DNA from: Arthrobacter sp.
GTDB taxonomy: Bacteria; Actinomycetota; Actinomycetes; Actinomycetales; Micrococcaceae
Assembly (NCBI GenBank): GCA_031178585.1
Contig: JAPSIT010000010.1
Span: 1 to 35,621, forward strand
Length of the DNA: 35,621 bases
Direction of reading: 5' to 3'
Position 1 is the first letter of the stretch. Every line of letters begins with the position of its first letter. This document shows, piece after piece, positions 8,339 through 18,279 of the stretch. The notes under the pieces are model-generated. The model searched no databases. It had not been told where the DNA came from and saw only the letters and a list, made by a program, of their open reading frames with translations. A program made the position numbers and the translations under genes.

Positions 8339-10606
8339 TGTGTGAACGCTTGCGGCCAGGATGTTCACGTGGTTCTCGGACAGCACCCGCGTGACGTCTG
8401 AGAGCAGGGACTTCCTGTCCAGGGCCTCCACCTGGATCTCAACGAGGAACACGCTGGACTGCGTGGGAGCCCAGTCCACGTCCACGATCCTGTCCGGCTG
8501 GTCCTTCAGGCCCGCAACGTTGGTGCAGTCCGTGCGGTGCACGGAGACGCCTGAACCGCGCGTTACGAAGCCCAGGATGGGGTCCGGCGGCACCGGCGTG
8601 CAGCAGCGGGCCAGCTTGACCCAGACGTCCCCCACGCCCCGGACCACCACACCGGAGTCGGAGAACCGCGCCTTGGTGACCTGGGTGGGGATGCTCACCT
8701 CGGTGAGGTCGTCATCCGGGGTTTCGTTCCCGCCGAGCAGCTCGACGAGCTTCTCCATGACGTGCTGTGCCGACGTATGCCCGTCGCCCACGCCTGCGTA
8801 CAGTCCGGAGATGTCGACGTACTTGAATTCCTCTGCCACGGCAGCGAGGGCGTCGTGGGTCATGAGGCGCTGCAGCGGCAGGTTTTGCTTCCGCATGGCG
8901 CGGGTCAGCAGCTCCTTGCCGCGGTCAATCGCCTCTTCGCGGCGCTCTTTGCTGAACCACTGGCGGATCTTGTTCCGGGCACGGGCGCTCTTGACGAAGT
9001 GCTGCCAGTCCTGGCTGGGCCCGGCACCTTCGGCCTTAGAGGTGAAGATTTCAACCCAGTCGCCGTGGTTGAGTTCGCTGTTGAGGGGCACCAGCTTCCC
9101 GTTGACCCGGGCGCCGATGGTGCGGTGCCCCACTTCGGTGTGCACGGCATAGGCGAAGTCCACGGGCGTCGAGCCTGCGGGGAGGGCCATGACCTCACCC
9201 TTGGGCGTGAAGACGAAGACTTCCCTGGCATTGATTTCAAAACGCAGGGAGTCCAGGAACTCGCCGGGATCGGAGGTCTCCTGCTGCCAGTCCACGAGCG
9301 ACCGCAGCCATCCCATGTCCCCGTCCCGCGGACTGCCGGGCCCGGTGGCGGTACGGTTGGGCTGGTCCTTGTACTTCCAGTGCGCGGCCACGCCGTACTC
9401 CGCACGGCGATGCATCTCGTGCGTGCGGATCTGGATCTCAACAGGCTTGCCGCCGGGACCGATCACTGTGGTGTGCAGCGACTGGTACATATTGAACTTC
9501 GGCATTGCGATGTAGTCCTTGAACCGCCCGGGCAGGGGGTTCCAGCGCGAATGTAGCGTTCCGAGTGCCGCGTAACAGTCGCGGACGGAGTCCACGAGCA
9601 CCCGCACGCCCATGAGGTCGTTGATGTCGTCGAAGTCCTTGTCCCGGACAATCATCTTTTGGTAGATCGAGTAGTAGTGCTTTGGGCGGCCCGTAATGGT
9701 GGCTTTGATCTTAGCCACTCGCAGATCCTCGGCGATCTGGTTCCGGATGACGCTGAGGCTCTTCTCGCGCTCAGGCGTCCTGTCGCCCACCATCCGGACG
9801 ATCTCCTCGTAGACCTTCGGATACAGCGCCGCGAAGGAAAGGTCCTCGAGTTCCCACTTGATGGTGTTCATGCCGAGCCGGTGGGCCAACGGCGCGAAGA
9901 TCTCCAGCGTCTCGCGTGCTTTGCGGGCCGAGGATTCCGCGGACACGAAGCGCCAGGTCCGGGCGTTGTGCAGCCTGTCCGCGAGCTTGATCATCAGCAC
10001 GCGGATGTCCTTGGCCATGGCGACGACCATCTTGCGCACCGTCTCGGACTGCGCGGCCTCGCCGAAGCTGACCTTGTCCAGCTTCGTGACACCGTCCACG
10101 AGCATGGCCACCTCGGGACCGAAGTCGGCCTTCAGGTCAGCAAGGGTGTACGGCGTGTCTTCGACCGTATCGTGCAGCAGCGCCGCTGCCAGCGTGGTTC
10201 CGCTGAGCCCGAGTTCGGCAAGGATCGTGGCGACGGCCACGGGGTGGGTGATGTACGGATCCCCGCTTTTGCGCTTCTGTCCCCGGTGGCTCTGCTCGGC
10301 GACAACGAACGCGCGCTGGATAAGGTCGAAGTCCTCTTTGGGGTTGTTCGCCCGCACGGTGCGGAGCAGGGGCTCCAGGATCGGCGAATAGGTGGCGGTG
10401 CTGCGCCCGGTCAGCCTGGCCAGCCGGGAGCGCGTGCGTTCACGGCGCCCCGGGAAGGTGGGCCGTACGCCGGAGTTGTCCACGGGCACACCCGGGCCGG
10501 GACGTCCGGCAGCCACCAGACCAGTCTGCGGGCCCTGGCCCGGACCGTTACCCCCGGCTGCCTCTGGCGCCGACGTCGAACGTTCTTCCAATGAAGCACC
10601 CCTCAC
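8198..10606 (-). CDS. relA: Bifunctional (p)ppGpp synthetase/hydrolase (RelA/SpoT homologue)
   Basis: Stringent-response enzyme, 802 aa, making and degrading (p)ppGpp. Domains in order: a disordered N-terminus (1-70); an HD hydrolase domain with HDTVED at 145-150; a synthetase domain with YYSIYQK (311-317) and RDKD (321-324); TGS (about 450-510); and a C-terminal ACT domain (about 725-795). The RxKD motif is the signature of bifunctional Rel enzymes rather than the ExDD of monofunctional RelA. The intact HD motif also indicates hydrolase activity. The GTG at 10606 is given as start. A TTG five codons later (10591) has AGGGG at good spacing and may be the real one. The 3' end overlaps the convergent gene at 7616 by 141 bp. 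No apt gene separates it from secF. Confidence 0.96.
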   Translation of the reverse strand: MRGASLEERSTSAPEAAGGNGPGQGPQTGLVAAGRPGPGVPVDNSGVRPTFPGRRERTRSRLARLTGRSTATYSPILEPLLRTVRANNPKEDFDLIQRAFVVAEQSHRGQKRKSGDPYITHPVAVATILAELGLSGTTLAAALLHDTVEDTPYTLADLKADFGPEVAMLVDGVTKLDKVSFGEAAQSETVRKMVVAMAKDIRVLMIKLADRLHNARTWRFVSAESSARKARETLEIFAPLAHRLGMNTIKWELEDLSFAALYPKVYEEIVRMVGDRTPEREKSLSVIRNQIAEDLRVAKIKATITGRPKHYYSIYQKMIVRDKDFDDINDLMGVRVLVDSVRDCYAALGTLHSRWNPLPGRFKDYIAMPKFNMYQSLHTTVIGPGGKPVEIQIRTHEMHRRAEYGVAAHWKYKDQPNRTATGPGSPRDGDMGWLRSLVDWQQETSDPGEFLDSLRFEINAREVFVFTPKGEVMALPAGSTPVDFAYAVHTEVGHRTIGARVNGKLVPLNSELNHGDWVEIFTSKAEGAGPSQDWQHFVKSARARNKIRQWFSKERREEAIDRGKELLTRAMRKQNLPLQRLMTHDALAAVAEEFKYVDISGLYAGVGDGHTSAQHVMEKLVELLGGNETPDDDLTEVSIPTQVTKARFSDSGVVVRGVGDVWVKLARCCTPVPPDPILGFVTRGSGVSVHRTDCTNVAGLKDQPDRIVDVDWAPTQSSVFLVEIQVEALDRKSLLSDVTRVLSENHVNILAASVHTSTDRVAISKFAFEMGDPKYLSHVLSAVRRIDGVFDVYRTTGNSRRS

Positions 10607-10616
10607 GACCCGTTTA

Positions 10617-10625
10617 ATTATCCCA
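10617..10625 (-). promoter_or_regulatory. Extended -10 promoter candidate for relA
   Basis: On the minus strand TGGGATAAT (10625 to 10617) gives a TGn extended -10 with GATAAT. No good -35 lies 16-18 nt upstream, as is common for extended -10 promoters. A start about 7 nt downstream would give a very short leader, which favours the TTG at 10591 as relA start over the GTG at 10606. Confidence 0.45.
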
Positions 10626-10701
10626 GTCTATTCCCGCCATAGGCGTGCTCAATAACCGAGGCCGCCACAGAGTCTTTGCCCGTAACGCAGGAAGCGACGC
10701 A

Positions 10702-10737
10702 AAAGACCGGATGCCGCGGGAACGGCATCCGGTCTTT
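10702..10737 (-). terminator. Intrinsic terminator after secF
   Basis: Perfect 15-bp arms (AAAGACCGGATGCCG at 10702-10716, complement at 10723-10737) enclose a 6-nt loop. Read on the minus strand the hairpin follows the secF stop by about 10 nt and ends in TTTT, the usual form of a factor-independent terminator. It closes the yajC-secD-secF unit. Confidence 0.85.
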
Positions 10738-10747
10738 GTAGCTGCTG

Positions 10748-11764
10748 CTATGCCTGCGCCGGCTCGGCGGAGGCTTTGGCGAGGGCTTCCGCCCGCCGGT
10801 GCTGCACGCGCTTGGCCTGCTTGACCAGCTCTGGTTCGTTCTGCCGAAGCCATGCGTACATCGGCGCAGCGATGAAGATGGTGGCTGCGGTGCCGATCAG
10901 GATCCCCACGAACAGGGCGAGCGAGAGATCCCTCAGAGTTCCTGCTCCGAGGAGGCCCGCACCGATGAACAGAATCGCCGCCACGGGGAGGATCGCCACC
11001 ATCATCGTGTTGATGGACCGCACCAGGGTCTGGTTCACGGCCAGGTTGACTTCCTCGCCGAATGTCCGGCGGGTGGAGGAGTCGATGTCGGCCGTGTTCT
11101 CGCGGATCTTGTCGAACACCACCACAGTGTCGTAGAGCGAGTAGCTGAGCACGGTAAGGAAGCCGATGATGGCTGACGGCGTCACTTCAAAGTCACTCAG
11201 CGCGTAGACGCCAGCCGTGATGAACATCGTTACGGCCATGCCCGCGATCGCGGACAGGGACATCTTCCAGGTCCTGAAGTACAGCGCCATGAGCACGGTG
11301 GCCAGTGCCACGAAAACGACCAGGCCCAGCAGCGCCTGCCTGGTCACGTCTGCGCCCCAGGTGGGACCGACGAACGTGGAGGTCACCTCATTGTCGGTGA
11401 CGCCGTAAGCGGTGGTTAGGCCCTCCTTGATTTTGAGGGTCTCGTCATCGGAGAGTTTGTCCGTCTGAATCCGCATGGTGGTGCCGGCAACGTTGGCTAC
11501 GCGGGGCACGCTGCCCGGAACAACGTCCTCCACGGCCTTTTCACCGAGCGCAGCGTCCGTGGTCTTGACGTTGGAGACGGTGAATTCCGAGCCGCCCCGG
11601 AACTCGATGCCCAGGTTGAATCCGCCCTTGGCCACAGGGATGAGGATCGACAGGGCAACGCCCGCGAGGGCGATCAGGAACCAGAGCTTCTTCTTACCGA
11701 CGAAGTCGTAGGAGCGCTTTCCGGTGTACAGCTCATTGCCGAAGGTCGCGAAACTTTTAGCCAT
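10748..11764 (-). CDS. secF: Protein-export membrane protein SecF
   Basis: Subunit of the SecDF proton-driven accessory complex that pulls exported proteins out of the SecYEG channel; 338 aa. A first transmembrane helix (about 28-46) is followed by the family signature NLGIEFRGGSEF and an extracytoplasmic P4-type domain. Five further helices follow, including LLGLVVFVALATVLMALYF, and SYSLYDTVVVFDKIREN carries the conserved D...R cytoplasmic loop. The C-terminus is basic and Ala-rich. Its ATG overlaps the TAA of secD by one base (TAATG), implying translational coupling. Confidence 0.97.
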   Translation of the reverse strand: MAKSFATFGNELYTGKRSYDFVGKKKLWFLIALAGVALSILIPVAKGGFNLGIEFRGGSEFTVSNVKTTDAALGEKAVEDVVPGSVPRVANVAGTTMRIQTDKLSDDETLKIKEGLTTAYGVTDNEVTSTFVGPTWGADVTRQALLGLVVFVALATVLMALYFRTWKMSLSAIAGMAVTMFITAGVYALSDFEVTPSAIIGFLTVLSYSLYDTVVVFDKIRENTADIDSSTRRTFGEEVNLAVNQTLVRSINTMMVAILPVAAILFIGAGLLGAGTLRDLSLALFVGILIGTAATIFIAAPMYAWLRQNEPELVKQAKRVQHRRAEALAKASAEPAQA

Positions 11765-13521
11765 TACTTGCTCTCCTTGTTGGCGCCCTTGGAGGAACCC
11801 GCAAGCTGCTGCTGCTTTTCCGCGAGGCGTCGCTCTGCGATCGTCATCCGGCGCTCCGCCTCAGCGGAGGCTCCGGTGTTCTTGGCGCGCACGGCCACCG
11901 GCTTCTCCTCGGGGGTCCGGATCCTGCCGGCGCCCCTGTACAGCGGCACGGCGCCGAGGCGTTCGGGGTCCAGGCCGGAGAACCGGTGGCCTTCACCGAA
12001 GAAACGGGTGCGGGCCAGCAGCTGCAGCGTCGGGTGCGTGAACATGAACACCACGATCAGGTCGGCGATGGCGGTCAGGCCGAGCGTGAACGCGAAGCCG
12101 CGAACGTTGCCGACGGCGACGAAGTACAGCACGAGTGCGGCGAGGAGGTTGACCGCCTTGGAGGCCAGCACGGTCCGCTTGGCGCGCTTCCAGCCGTTCT
12201 CCACGGCAGACACGAGGCCACGGCCTTCACGGAGCTCATCACGGATACGCTCAAAGTAGACGATGAAGGAGTCGGCGGTCTGGCCGATGGCGACGATGAT
12301 GCCGGCGACGCCGGCAAGCGACAGGCGGTAGTTTTCCGTCCAGCCGAGGATCGCGATCGCCAGATAGGTGAGGATACCGGCTACCACCAGCGAGGCAATG
12401 GTGACAAAGCCCAGCACCCGGTATTGGAACAGGGAGTAGACAACCACCAGCAGCAGCCCGATCAGGCCAGCCAACAGACCCATCCGCAGCTGCTCGCCAC
12501 CGAGGGTCGCCGAGATCTGTTGCTCGCTCTGGATGTCGAAGCTGATGGGCAATGCGCCGAAGCGCAGCTGGTCGGAGAGTGTCTTCGCCGACTGCTCGGT
12601 GAATCCGCCGGTGATCTGCGGCCGTCCGTCAGTGATGACAGCCTGGGCCCGCGGAGCGGAGATGACCTGGTCATCCAGGACGATGGCGAACTGCGACTTC
12701 GGGTCGGTTCCCGTTTCGCCGCCGGCGGCAAGGTAGAACTGGTGCAGCCGCTCGGTGACCGTCTTGAACTTGGCAGTGCCCTCGGCATTGAACTGGATGT
12801 TGACGGCCCACTCGTTGGTGACAGCCCCCTGGGCTCCCTGCTGGAGCTGGAACGTGGAACCCTGGATCTCGACACCCTTGACCTCAACCGGGCCCAGGAT
12901 GTACTTGATGGCCGGCTGCTCATCCGTGGCCGGCTCGCAGGTGACCAGCGGCTTAGCGGGATCGGAGCGCTCCTGCTTGTCCTGCTCGGGGTTCGCGCAG
13001 TCCAGCGCCTCGAACTGCTTGTAGATGTCCGCGGTGATCCAGTTCGAGTCGCTGCCGTTCTCCGGCTTGGCCGTGGGCTTGGGGAGCTGCGCCGCAGGGG
13101 TGCGCTCCTCCGCCGGAACGGGAGTGCCGGGCCCGTTGAGCAGGACCGGGCGGAAGTTCATGTCGGCTGATGCCTGGATCAGGGCGCGGGTTTCGGACGA
13201 CGGTGTGCCCGGGAGGCTCACCACGACGTTCCGGCCCGACTGGGTGCTGATCTCAGCTTCGGCAACGCCGGAGCCGTCGACACGCTGGCGGATGATCGCG
13301 ACAGCCTGGTTGAGCTGTTCCTCATTGATGTCGGAGCCGCCCTCCACCTTGGGCGCCAGGATCATCTGGGTGCCGCCTTCAAGGTCCAGGGCAAGCTTGG
13401 GAGCCCAGCTGGCCTGTCCCGCCATGGTGCCGCCTGCGAGGACGGCGGTCATGACAGCCAGAATTACGCCAAGCCAGACCAACACCCGGAGGGCTGTTTT
13501 CTTGTGGCCAGTTCGTGCCAT
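11764..13521 (-). CDS. secD: Protein-export membrane protein SecD
   Basis: Partner of SecF in the export accessory complex; 585 aa. Helix 1 spans about 11-30. The signature DLEGGTQMIL follows at about 45-54. A large extracytoplasmic P1 domain contains a low-complexity, acidic/Pro-rich insertion (about 140-200, PAEERTPAAQLPKPTAKPEN region). This insertion is common in actinobacterial SecD and absent from E. coli. Five C-terminal helices follow, with TADSFIVYFERIRDELREG as the conserved proton-path loop containing Asp and Arg. The tail after about 530 is basic and probably cytoplasmic. ATG 13521 has a purine-rich AGAAAG upstream. It lies 111 nt after yajC. Confidence 0.97.
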   Translation of the reverse strand: MARTGHKKTALRVLVWLGVILAVMTAVLAGGTMAGQASWAPKLALDLEGGTQMILAPKVEGGSDINEEQLNQAVAIIRQRVDGSGVAEAEISTQSGRNVVVSLPGTPSSETRALIQASADMNFRPVLLNGPGTPVPAEERTPAAQLPKPTAKPENGSDSNWITADIYKQFEALDCANPEQDKQERSDPAKPLVTCEPATDEQPAIKYILGPVEVKGVEIQGSTFQLQQGAQGAVTNEWAVNIQFNAEGTAKFKTVTERLHQFYLAAGGETGTDPKSQFAIVLDDQVISAPRAQAVITDGRPQITGGFTEQSAKTLSDQLRFGALPISFDIQSEQQISATLGGEQLRMGLLAGLIGLLLVVVYSLFQYRVLGFVTIASLVVAGILTYLAIAILGWTENYRLSLAGVAGIIVAIGQTADSFIVYFERIRDELREGRGLVSAVENGWKRAKRTVLASKAVNLLAALVLYFVAVGNVRGFAFTLGLTAIADLIVVFMFTHPTLQLLARTRFFGEGHRFSGLDPERLGAVPLYRGAGRIRTPEEKPVAVRAKNTGASAEAERRMTIAERRLAEKQQQLAGSSKGANKESK

Positions 13522-13632
13522 TGTCGATCTTTCTATTTATACGGAGGAGCCGCCGGTGCGGGCCGGACGCCCGTCCCGACGGCGGGCCGCTGCCGAAGAG
13601 AGTGCTGCGCGGCGCGCGGACGCGCCTGCGGA

Positions 13633-14073
13633 TCAGATGTCCTTTTTGCCTTCGTCGTTGAAGCGCTTCAAGGTTTCATCCGGAGTTTCAGTGCCGGCCG
13701 GAGTGTTCTCGTCCCGGTCTACAGTGAGGGACGAAGCGTCATCCGGAACGGGTGTGGCGCCTGCCGCGGGCTCCATGATCTTGGTAACGGCCTGGCGGTG
13801 AACGGTGGCAAGGTTGCCGGGAGACAGTTCCAGCACCACCTTGTTCTCTTCCTCATCGATCGAAACGATGCGTCCGAACAGGCCGAAGCTCGTCATGACC
13901 TCGACGCCCGGAGCGAACTGCGACTGGACGGCAGCCTGTTGCTGCTGGGTCTTCTTGTTCCGGCGGAACATCATGAAGATGAAGATGCCGAGCATGACGA
14001 ACAGCAGGATTGACATGATGTCGATCCCGCCGCCGGCCTGCGGCTGGGCCTGGGCAGTGATATTTCCGAACAC
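13633..14073 (-). CDS. yajC: Sec translocase accessory protein YajC
   Basis: Small single-span membrane protein that associates with SecDF; 146 aa from GTG 14073, preceded by GGAAC at 7-8 nt. Hydrophobic helix IMSILLFVMLGIFIFMMF (about 19-36) is followed by the basic stop-transfer RRNKK. Then comes the YajC core (PGVEVMTSFGLFGRIVSID, ENKVVLELSPGN). The acidic C-terminal tail of about 45 residues is longer than in E. coli YajC (110 aa) and typical of actinobacteria. The 175-bp gap upstream from ruvB suggests its own promoter. Confidence 0.95.
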   Translation of the reverse strand: MFGNITAQAQPQAGGGIDIMSILLFVMLGIFIFMMFRRNKKTQQQQAAVQSQFAPGVEVMTSFGLFGRIVSIDEEENKVVLELSPGNLATVHRQAVTKIMEPAAGATPVPDDASSLTVDRDENTPAGTETPDETLKRFNDEGKKDI

Positions 14074-14109
14074 AGGAAAGTTCCGTTCTGTACTTGCATA
14101 GCTGGTTGA

Positions 14110-14183
14110 CGGCAGCGTCCGTTTCGTCCCGCTGCCGGCCCATACTCATGGCCGGGAGCGGCGGCCCGTTGGGGGCCGGCCGC
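14110..14183 (-). terminator. Two GC-rich hairpins after ruvB
   Basis: A bulged stem at 14158-14183 (10 against 11 nt) and an 8-bp stem CGGCAGCG/CGCTGCCG at 14110-14137 lie between the ruvB stop and yajC. They have no T-tract. They may end the ruvCAB transcript or sit in the yajC leader. Confidence 0.35.
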
Positions 14184-14248
14184 AGAAACGAAGGCACGGA
14201 CGTGCCGAGCGTCATTCCAGTCTAGAGGGAAAAGCTGGACGGACGCTG

Positions 14249-15337
14249 TTATTGGGTGTTGGAAATCCAGTCTGTAGCGGATTCTTCATCTTCTGTATCC
14301 GGCCCGAACAGGTCCAGCGCGTCCTGTCCGAACACGCCGGCGGGAACGGCAAGTCCCAGGTGGGTCCAGGCCGGGGCCATCGCGATGCGGCCCCGCGGCG
14401 TCCTGCCCAGGAGCCCCTCCCGGACCAGGTACGGCTCGGCTACAGTCTCGACTGTCTCGGGTTCCTCGCCCACGGCGATGGCCAGCGTGGAGAGGCCTAC
14501 CGGTCCGCCGCCGAACTTGGTGATGAGTGCCTCCAGCACCGAACGGTCGAGGCGGTCCAGGCCACGCTTGTCGACCTCGTACATGTCCAGCGCGGCCGAC
14601 GCTGACCTGGCATCTATCTGCTCGATCCCGTGCACCAGGGCCCAGTCCCTCACGCGCCGGAGGAGGCGGTTGGCGATACGGGGGGTGCCGCGGGACCGGC
14701 CCGCGATTTCGCTGAAGCCGGCCGAATTGACCTTCAGGTCCAGCAGGCCTGCGGACCTGCGCAGGACCAGTTCGAGTTCCTCGACGGAATAAAACTCAAG
14801 GTGCCCGGTGAATCCGAACCTGTCGCGAAGTGGGCCCGGCAGCAGCCCGGCACGGGTGGTGGCACCCACCAGCGTGAAGGCCGGCAGTTCCAGCGGAATG
14901 GCTGTGGCGCCGGCGCCCTTCCCGACCACGATGTCCACCCGGAAGTCCTCCATCGCCATGTAGAGCATTTCCTCGGCAGGGCGGGACATCCGGTGTATTT
15001 CGTCCAGGAACAGAACCTCGCCTTCGGAGAGGGAGGAAAGGATGGCGGCGAGATCCCCTGCATGCTGGATGGCCGGGCCGCTGCTGATCCGCAACGGCGC
15101 GTTCATCTCGGCGGCCACAATCATGGCGAGAGTGGTCTTGCCCAGGCCCGGCGGACCCGAAAACAGCACGTGGTCTGCCGTGCGGCCGCGCATCCTGGAA
15201 GCCTGCAGCACCAGGGACAACTGTTTGCGGACCCGGTGCTGGCCCACAAAATCGTGCAGGTTCTTGGGACGCAGGGCGGCTTCGATCGCGCGCTCTTCCG
15301 GCTCCTCTCCCCCGGCGACGAGGGACGGTTCAGCCAC
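14249..15337 (-). CDS. ruvB: Holliday junction branch-migration ATPase RuvB
   Basis: Hexameric AAA+ motor that drives branch migration with RuvA; 362 aa. Walker A is GPPGLGKTT, Walker B LFLDEIHR, sensor 1 is in VGATTRAG, and the arginine-finger region reads GPLRDRFG. A winged-helix DNA-binding domain with TPRGR lies near the C-terminus. The protein continues about 30 residues past the usual end with an acidic tail ([14 protein letters not shown]). The GTG start at 15337 overlaps the ruvA stop by 8 nt, so the two are translationally linked. Confidence 0.98.
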   Translation of the reverse strand: MAEPSLVAGGEEPEERAIEAALRPKNLHDFVGQHRVRKQLSLVLQASRMRGRTADHVLFSGPPGLGKTTLAMIVAAEMNAPLRISSGPAIQHAGDLAAILSSLSEGEVLFLDEIHRMSRPAEEMLYMAMEDFRVDIVVGKGAGATAIPLELPAFTLVGATTRAGLLPGPLRDRFGFTGHLEFYSVEELELVLRRSAGLLDLKVNSAGFSEIAGRSRGTPRIANRLLRRVRDWALVHGIEQIDARSASAALDMYEVDKRGLDRLDRSVLEALITKFGGGPVGLSTLAIAVGEEPETVETVAEPYLVREGLLGRTPRGRIAMAPAWTHLGLAVPAGVFGQDALDLFGPDTEDEESATDWISNTQ

Positions 15338-15974
15338 GGCTGCCTACCCTGTTGCCGGCCCGGGCGCCGTCCTGGCCAAGCCAGCGCAGGGTGGTGCGCA
15401 GAATCTCGGCGACGTTTCCCTGCTCCGCCAAGTCCGGCGCGTCGGCCAGCGCCTTGTCAATGCTCCCGGTGGCGTCCTTCTCGGACCATCCGAGGCTCGT
15501 CATGGCGGCCACAACCTGCGGCTTCCAGACTGCTTCCCCGGACGGGGCGGGGGCGGAGTTCGGTGCGGTGCCGTGCGGCACCAGCTTTCCTGCTAGTTCG
15601 AGCACGATGCGGCCGGCTACCTTGGGTCCGATGCCGGGAACTTTGGTGAAGGTTTTACTGTCCCCGTTGTGGGCCGCGACGCGGATGGCTTCCGGCTCAT
15701 GGACCGCGAGGACTGCCAGAGCCAGCCGCGGGCCTACGCCGCTCACGCTCAGCAAAATGTCGAAAACCTCACGCTCGTCATCACTGGCGAACCCGAAGAG
15801 GGTGAGCGAGTCTTCCCGGACGATCAGCGAGGTGAAGAGCTTCCCTTCCTCGCCGGTGCGGAGTTTGCTCAGGGTCTGCGGCGTGGCGTAAACACTCATG
15901 CCGGCGCCGTTGAGGTCGATCACCGCGGTGGACAGGCCAACGTGCGCTACGGTTCCGCGGAGAAAACTTATCAA
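15330..15974 (-). CDS. ruvA: Holliday junction-binding protein RuvA
   Basis: Tetrameric junction-recognition subunit of RuvAB; 214 aa. An OB-fold N-terminal domain starts [13 protein letters not shown]. Two helix-hairpin-helix motifs lie in the middle ([13 protein letters not shown] and [19 protein letters not shown]). A flexible linker and a C-terminal RuvB-contact domain (about 160-205) follow. The start is TTG at 15974 with AGGAG 7 nt upstream. It is 112 nt from ruvC, and that gap holds a LexA-like box, so ruvAB may have its own SOS-responsive promoter besides read-through from ruvC. Confidence 0.97.
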   Translation of the reverse strand: MISFLRGTVAHVGLSTAVIDLNGAGMSVYATPQTLSKLRTGEEGKLFTSLIVREDSLTLFGFASDDEREVFDILLSVSGVGPRLALAVLAVHEPEAIRVAAHNGDSKTFTKVPGIGPKVAGRIVLELAGKLVPHGTAPNSAPAPSGEAVWKPQVVAAMTSLGWSEKDATGSIDKALADAPDLAEQGNVAEILRTTLRWLGQDGARAGNRVGSRG

Positions 15975-16046
15975 GGCCGGGCTCCTGAACTACTGCCAGC
16001 CGGACCAATGCAATGTCTTTCAGTGCAAGGTCGAAGGCCGGCTATC

Positions 16047-16060
16047 CGAACATATCTACG
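16047..16060. promoter_or_regulatory. Candidate LexA (SOS) box before ruvA
   Basis: CGAACATATCTACG matches the Gram-positive LexA consensus CGAACRNRYGTTYG at 11 of the 13 specified positions; the mismatches are in the second half. It lies 73 nt before the ruvA start in the ruvC-ruvA gap. In mycobacteria the ruvC operon belongs to the LexA regulon, which supports but does not prove this site. Confidence 0.5.
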
Positions 16061-16086
16061 AATACCCTAGCAAGGGCTGCGGACAA

Positions 16087-16665
16087 TCACCGTGCGCGGC
16101 GCGCCTTCGCCTCTGCATCCGCCCAGGCGCGCTGGGCAGGAGTCAGCGCCTGGCTCCCCGGCCCGGTAGTGGCGACGGCAGCGCCGCTGCCGGCCCGCCA
16201 GGCATGGGTGATGGCGAGGGCAAGGGCGTCGGCAGCGTCAGCCGGCCGGGGCGGGGCGTCGAGCCGGAGGATCTTGGTGACGAGCTTGGTGACGGCGTCC
16301 TTGTTGGAGTTGCCGCTTCCCGTGACGGCCGCTTTGACTTCCGACGGCGTGTGGAGGGCCACCGGGATTCCGCGCCGGGCTGCCGCCGCAATCACCACGC
16401 CCGACGCCTGGGCAACCCCCATCACGGTGCTGACATTGAGCTGGGAAAAGACCCGCTCCACGGCCAATACGTGCGGCTCGTACCGGTCGAGCCAGTCGTC
16501 GATGGCCAGGGCAATGACGAGCAGGCGCTGGTCCAGCGTCTCCCCGGGGGACGTGCCGACCACACCCACAGCCACCATGCTGGCGCGGCGGTTCTTTTCC
16601 ACGTCGACCACGCCGATGCCGCACCGGGTCAGGCCGGGGTCGACGCCCAGAACGCGCAGCGTCAC
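16087..16665 (-). CDS. ruvC: Holliday junction resolvase RuvC
   Basis: Dimeric endonuclease that cuts Holliday junctions; 192 aa. It starts at GTG 16665 with [12 protein letters not shown], whose Asp is the first catalytic acidic residue. ERVF supplies the Glu, and the C-terminal [14 protein letters not shown] supplies the last acidic pair and His. [15 protein letters not shown] is the DNA-contact loop. Length is slightly above the 173 aa of E. coli because of a short basic tail. It sits 41 nt after yebC in the pdxT-yebC-ruvCAB run. Confidence 0.97.
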   Translation of the reverse strand: MTLRVLGVDPGLTRCGIGVVDVEKNRRASMVAVGVVGTSPGETLDQRLLVIALAIDDWLDRYEPHVLAVERVFSQLNVSTVMGVAQASGVVIAAAARRGIPVALHTPSEVKAAVTGSGNSNKDAVTKLVTKILRLDAPPRPADAADALALAITHAWRAGSGAAVATTGPGSQALTPAQRAWADAEAKARRAR

Positions 16666-16706
16666 AGCTCAGTCAGCGCGTCTGCCGCGGCATCAAGAAC
16701 CACACG

Positions 16707-17462
16707 TCACTCGGCGTCCAGTGCGGCCTGCACTTCGTCACTGAGGTCTGCATTGCTGTAGACATTCTGGACGTCGTCCAGGTCTTCCAGCGCGTCAACG
16801 AGCTTCATGAACTTCTTGGCCGCGTCCACATCCAGGGGAACCTCCATGGACGGCACGAACTCGGCTTCGTCTGTGTCGTACTCGATCCCGGCTTCCTTGA
16901 GGGCATCCCGGATATCCTGCAGGTCCTTCGGGTCCGAGTGGATTTCGAAGTTGTCGCCGTTGTCCTTGACTTCCTCGGCGCCGGCCTCCAGCACGGCCAT
17001 CAGGATGTCATCCTCGCTCAGGCCGTTTTTGGGCAGGGTGACAACGCCCTTGCGGGTGAAGAGGTAGCTGACGGAACCGGGATCGGCGATGGTGCCGCCG
17101 TTGCGGGAAATCGCGAGACGGACCTCGGAGGCCGCGCGGTTCTTGTTGTCGGTCAGGCACTCAATCAGCAGGGCGGATCCCTGCGGGCCGCGCGCTTCGT
17201 ACATGATCTCGGTGTAGTCCACGACTTCACCGGTCAGTCCGGCACCGCGCTTGATGGCGCGGTCGATGTTGTCATTGGGCACGGAGGTCTTCTTGGCCTT
17301 GGTGACGGCCAGTTCAAGCCCCGGGTTGCCGGCGAGGTCCGGCCCGCCCATGCGGGCCGCGACTTCAATGTTCTTGATCAGTTTGGCGAACGACTTGGCC
17401 CGGCGGCTGTCAATGATGGCCTTCTTGTGCTTGGTCGTTGCCCATTTGGAGTGGCCTGACAT
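16707..17462 (-). CDS. YebC/PmpR-family translation or transcription factor
   Basis: Member of the YebC/TACO1 family, 251 aa, near the usual length. It starts [18 protein letters not shown] and contains the conserved [13 protein letters not shown] and [21 protein letters not shown] segments. Members have been described as DNA-binding regulators and as ribosome-associated factors that help decode difficult sequences such as proline runs; which applies here cannot be told. ATG 17462 has an AGGAG site inside the end of pdxT, only 4 nt after its stop. This neighbourhood (pdxT-yebC-ruvC) is widely conserved in actinobacteria. Confidence 0.95.
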   Translation of the reverse strand: MSGHSKWATTKHKKAIIDSRRAKSFAKLIKNIEVAARMGGPDLAGNPGLELAVTKAKKTSVPNDNIDRAIKRGAGLTGEVVDYTEIMYEARGPQGSALLIECLTDNKNRAASEVRLAISRNGGTIADPGSVSYLFTRKGVVTLPKNGLSEDDILMAVLEAGAEEVKDNGDNFEIHSDPKDLQDIRDALKEAGIEYDTDEAEFVPSMEVPLDVDAAKKFMKLVDALEDLDDVQNVYSNADLSDEVQAALDAE

Positions 17463-17466
17463 GCTT

Positions 17467-18189
17467 CTACGCTTCTCCTCTGATCATGCGGATAAAAAGT
17501 TCATGCACGCGTTTCTCCCCCGTCACTTCCGGGTGGAAGGAGGTAGCCAGCAGCCGGCCGGAACGCACTGCAACAATTCTAGCTGTCCCCTGCAGATCGG
17601 CAGCGTGGGAAGCGTGGACCGGGTCCGCCGGCTCCACCTGGGCGAGCACCTCGACGCCGTCGCCCACCCGTTCCACCCACGGGCCGCGGATGAAGACTGC
17701 ATGCACGGGAGCGACGCCTTCCTCCGTGGCGCTGAAGTCCAGTCCCTTGAAGTCGAGGTCCGTCTCGAACGACTCGCGCTGGCGCCCGAACGCGTTGCGC
17801 CGCACGGTGATGTCGAGGCCGCCGAAGGTCTGCTGGGGATTGCCGGCGAGGTCAGCGGCGGGATCAGCTATGTCGTGCGCCAGCAGAATCATGCCGGCAC
17901 AGGACCCGTAGACCGGAAGGCCCTCGGCAATGTGCTTGCGCAACGGGTCAGCCAGCTCGAACGCGCGCGCGAGCTTGTCGATGGCCGTGGATTCCCCGCC
18001 GGGAATAATGAGGCCGTCAAGGTCGTCCAGCTCAGCCGGGCGGCGGACGCCGACGGCGGCGGCACCGGCTGCTTCGACGGCGTGGAGGTGCTCACGGAAG
18101 TCGCCCTGGAGCGCAAGGACGCCGATGCGAAGGCCTGAACCGATGCCTGCACGAGCGCGCGGCGCCGCGGCGGAAAGGGGATTGGTCAT
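17467..18189 (-). CDS. pdxT: Pyridoxal 5'-phosphate synthase glutaminase subunit PdxT
   Basis: Glutaminase that hydrolyses glutamine and feeds ammonia to PdxS for vitamin B6 synthesis; 240 aa. The catalytic triad is Cys97 in YGSCAGMI and His219/Glu221 in [14 protein letters not shown] is the conserved oxyanion-strand motif. The reading frame is open for another 300 codons upstream, but that part is antisense to murT. ATG 18189 is chosen because it gives the family N-terminus [14 protein letters not shown] after a short 20-residue extension. No Shine-Dalgarno is present; a TATGAT hexamer 6 nt before ATG suggests a leaderless mRNA. Its partner pdxS is about 8 kb away. Confidence 0.95.
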   Translation of the reverse strand: MTNPLSAAAPRARAGIGSGLRIGVLALQGDFREHLHAVEAAGAAAVGVRRPAELDDLDGLIIPGGESTAIDKLARAFELADPLRKHIAEGLPVYGSCAGMILLAHDIADPAADLAGNPQQTFGGLDITVRRNAFGRQRESFETDLDFKGLDFSATEEGVAPVHAVFIRGPWVERVGDGVEVLAQVEPADPVHASHAADLQGTARIVAVRSGRLLATSFHPEVTGEKRVHELFIRMIRGEA

Positions 18190-18195
18190 CCAAAT

Positions 18196-18201
18196 ATCAT
18201 A
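18196..18201 (-). promoter_or_regulatory. -10 element of pdxT, leaderless geometry
   Basis: TATGAT on the minus strand ends exactly 6 nt before the pdxT ATG, which places the transcription start at or next to the A of ATG. No -35 match is clear. There is no ribosome-binding site in the gap. Confidence 0.55.
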
Positions 18202-18267
18202 GTGTCCCTGCGGCCATATCCCTCGCCCGGAGCCTGCGGACCGCCCCGTCGCATGCCTTGGCTGGGA

Positions 18268-18273
18268 TATATT
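18268..18273 (+). promoter_or_regulatory. -10 element of murT, leaderless geometry
   Basis: TATATT lies 6 nt before the murT ATG at 18280 (spacer CGAAGC), with the same spacing as the divergent pdxT element. No Shine-Dalgarno fits between them, so a leaderless transcript is likely. Confidence 0.55.
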
Positions 18274-18279
18274 CGAAGC

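Noticed and set aside
11986..13170. 394-codon plus-strand frame opposite secD
   Set aside because: Low-complexity Asp/Gly/Gln-rich translation typical of antisense frames; secD is unambiguous.
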